Below are positions 6,466 to 7,804 of a DNA stretch of 7,804 nucleotides, piece after piece. The notes beneath the pieces were generated by a model. The model did no database searches. It worked only from the letters and a program-made list of their open reading frames with translations, and was not told the DNA's origin. The stretch comes from an uncultured Pseudomonadota bacterium (GTDB lineage: Bacteria > Myxococcota_A > Polyangia > HGW-17). Where the stretch lies: positions 1 through 7,804 of the forward strand of contig CALKWH010000310.1 in assembly GCA_938004375.1 (NCBI GenBank), in the 5' to 3' direction. The position numbers and the translations under genes were made by a program. Position 1 is the first letter of the stretch, and each line of letters starts with the position of its first letter.

Positions 6466-7803
6466 TCACCCCTTCCCTGATTGGACCGATGGCCCCACCG
6501 CGCGCCCCGGGCACAGCAGGGAAAGAATGATGAAACTGACGAGCGAGGCCGTGATCCCGAACAGGTTTGGATCCAGGCCCAGGGGAAGACGCACGCCCGT
6601 GAGGATCAGCGTGAGGGTCGTGCCGCCACCGGCGAGCATGGCCCCCAGCGCCCCCGCGGAGCTCCCCCGACCCCAGAAGAAACCGCCGAGCACCGGCACC
6701 AGGAGCCCCGACACCATGAACGCGTAGGAGTAGAGCATGAGCCTCAACACGTTCTCCATCAGGCTCGCTAGCGCCAGGGAAAAGGCGCCCAGCACGAAGG
6801 TGAGGATCATGACGACCCGCAGGTGCCGCCGAGCGTCCCTGGAGATGGGGATGATCCGGTCGATGAGATCCGTGGCCACGTTCCCGGAAGCGGCCATCAG
6901 ACAACTGTCCGCGGTGGACATGATCGCCGAGAAGTAGGACGACATCATCAGCCCGAGGAACCCGGCGGGCAGGATCGTGCGCAGGAACAAGGGGAGCCCC
7001 ATCTCCGGGTCGAGCCCGGCGGCGGTGGGATGCCCGAGGGCGGCGAAGGACCCCTGCTCGGCGGCCACCCGCGCGAACAGCCCCAGGGTCACCCCCATGA
7101 AGGCCATCACCGGCCACTCGAAGAGTCCTGCGGTGAACCAGGCCCGCCGGGCGGTCAGCTCGTCCCTGCAGGCGAACACGCGCTGATACAGCGTCATGCC
7201 GACGAACCAGATGGGGATGATCGTGAAGGCCCAGTTCACGAGCGTGCTCCAACCCACGTTGGTCAGGGAGACCATCTCGGGTTCGAGCGTCGCCGCGACG
7301 GCGGGGGCGCCCCCGATGGCGAACCATCCCATGGGCAACCCGATGAACGCGAGCCCCAGCATCAGGACGATCCATTGGATGGTGTCGGTGTAGATGACGG
7401 CCTTGATGCCGCCCAGGGAAGTGTAGAGTACGACGATCGCGCCCATGAGCACGAGGGCGGCGTGCATGTCCAGGCCGGGGAAAGAAGCCGAGGCGAGCTT
7501 GGCTCCGGCCAGAATCTGGGAGCTCGTGAAGCCGATGTAGCCGATGGCCGAGATCACCCCGGCGGCCAGAGCCACACGGGAATCGAAGAAATGTCCGAGG
7601 ATCTGCGGAAAGGTCGTGAAACCACGAAAGCGGGGATTGGCAAAGATTCGGGGAATGAGCGGCACGGCGCTCAGCCAGGCTCCGATCAGCCCGGTGAAGA
7701 GCATCCAGGAGCCGGAGAGCCCCATCATGAATCCCAGACCGCCCAAGCCGATCGAGAAGTCGCTTTTCACGTCCGTCGCGACCACCGAGAGCCCCACGTG
7801 CAG
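6466..7803 (-). CDS. Sodium:solute symporter family protein (5' truncated)
   Basis: An inner-membrane Na+-coupled transporter of the SSS family (PutP/PanF/SglT relatives). The frame is open to the right window edge, so the GTG at 7797 is only the first in-window start codon. I estimate ~40-60 N-terminal residues, including the first membrane helix, are missing. The visible 443 residues (from 7797) are a string of hydrophobic helices. SSS landmarks are GLSVVATD near the start, SSQILAGAKL (~92-101), the signature GGIKAVIYTDTIQW (129-142), YQRVFACRDELTARRAW (204-220) and AIMSTADSCLMAASG (291-305). In the last, Ser/Thr 294-295 match the conserved Na2 sodium-site positions of this family. The protein ends with a short polar tail after the last helix. 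Substrates of SSS proteins range from proline to pantothenate, sugars and peptides. The downstream genes suggest an amino acid or acylated amino acid here, by inference only. Confidence 0.92.
   Translation of the reverse strand: MHVGLSVVATDVKSDFSIGLGGLGFMMGLSGSWMLFTGLIGAWLSAVPLIPRIFANPRFRGFTTFPQILGHFFDSRVALAAGVISAIGYIGFTSSQILAGAKLASASFPGLDMHAALVLMGAIVVLYTSLGGIKAVIYTDTIQWIVLMLGLAFIGLPMGWFAIGGAPAVAATLEPEMVSLTNVGWSTLVNWAFTIIPIWFVGMTLYQRVFACRDELTARRAWFTAGLFEWPVMAFMGVTLGLFARVAAEQGSFAALGHPTAAGLDPEMGLPLFLRTILPAGFLGLMMSSYFSAIMSTADSCLMAASGNVATDLIDRIIPISRDARRHLRVVMILTFVLGAFSLALASLMENVLRLMLYSYAFMVSGLLVPVLGGFFWGRGSSAGALGAMLAGGGTTLTLILTGVRLPLGLDPNLFGITASLVSFIILSLLCPGRAVGPSVQSGKG
6469..6478 (-). promoter_or_regulatory. 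Ribosome binding site of the GNAT gene
   Basis: AGGGAAGGGG on the minus strand ends 6 nt before the ATG at 6462-6460. It lies in the last codons of the symporter gene, so this gene need not rely on its own promoter. Confidence 0.6.
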
Positions 7804-7804
7804 C

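Noticed and set aside
3584..6727. A 1047-codon open frame on the + strand across the racemase/hydrolase/GNAT region
   Set aside because: It is antisense to four genes with clear family motifs. Its translation is Arg/Pro/Gly/Ser-rich without any domain, typical of a GC-rich shadow frame.
6374..7375. A 333-codon minus-strand open frame within the symporter
   Set aside because: It is an off-frame shadow of the SSS gene and shows no hydrophobic helix pattern or domain of its own.

Overview
This window is GC-rich bacterial DNA with dense coding. It holds six genes in two convergent groups, both cut by the window edges. No RNA gene, insertion sequence or CRISPR array was found. The large thioester alpha-2-macroglobulin, the very high third-position GC and the tight operon packing suggest a Gram-negative, GC-rich lineage such as Myxococcota or Acidobacteriota. 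That placement is inference from protein style, not from a marker gene.

Left part (nt 2-2464, + strand): the C-terminal ~820 residues of a bacterial alpha-2-macroglobulin (A2M) family protein. It has a low-complexity bait-like stretch, the conserved A2M/MG7 block, a thioester domain with an intact C-A-E-Q motif, and the typical C-terminal domain. Its N-terminus lies to the left of the window. A 35-nt gap separates it from the convergent group.

Right part (nt 7803-2500, - strand, read right to left): a compact operon of five genes. The order is a sodium:solute symporter (5' end off the window), a GNAT N-acetyltransferase, an alanine/ornithine-racemase-family PLP protein (OrrD/YhfX type), an M20D amidohydrolase, and an alanine-racemase-family PLP enzyme. 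The first junction has a 3-nt gap, and the next three are ATGA stop/start overlaps, so the genes are very probably co-transcribed and translationally coupled.

Taken together, the operon looks like uptake of an amino acid or N-acyl/peptide derivative (symporter), N-acylation and deacylation chemistry (GNAT and M20D), and two different fold-type III PLP racemases able to interconvert L and D forms. No specific substrate can be read from the sequence. The combination of two unrelated-subfamily racemases around a deacylase is the most interesting feature here and may be an uncharacterised D-amino-acid or N-acyl-amino-acid salvage/remodelling pathway.
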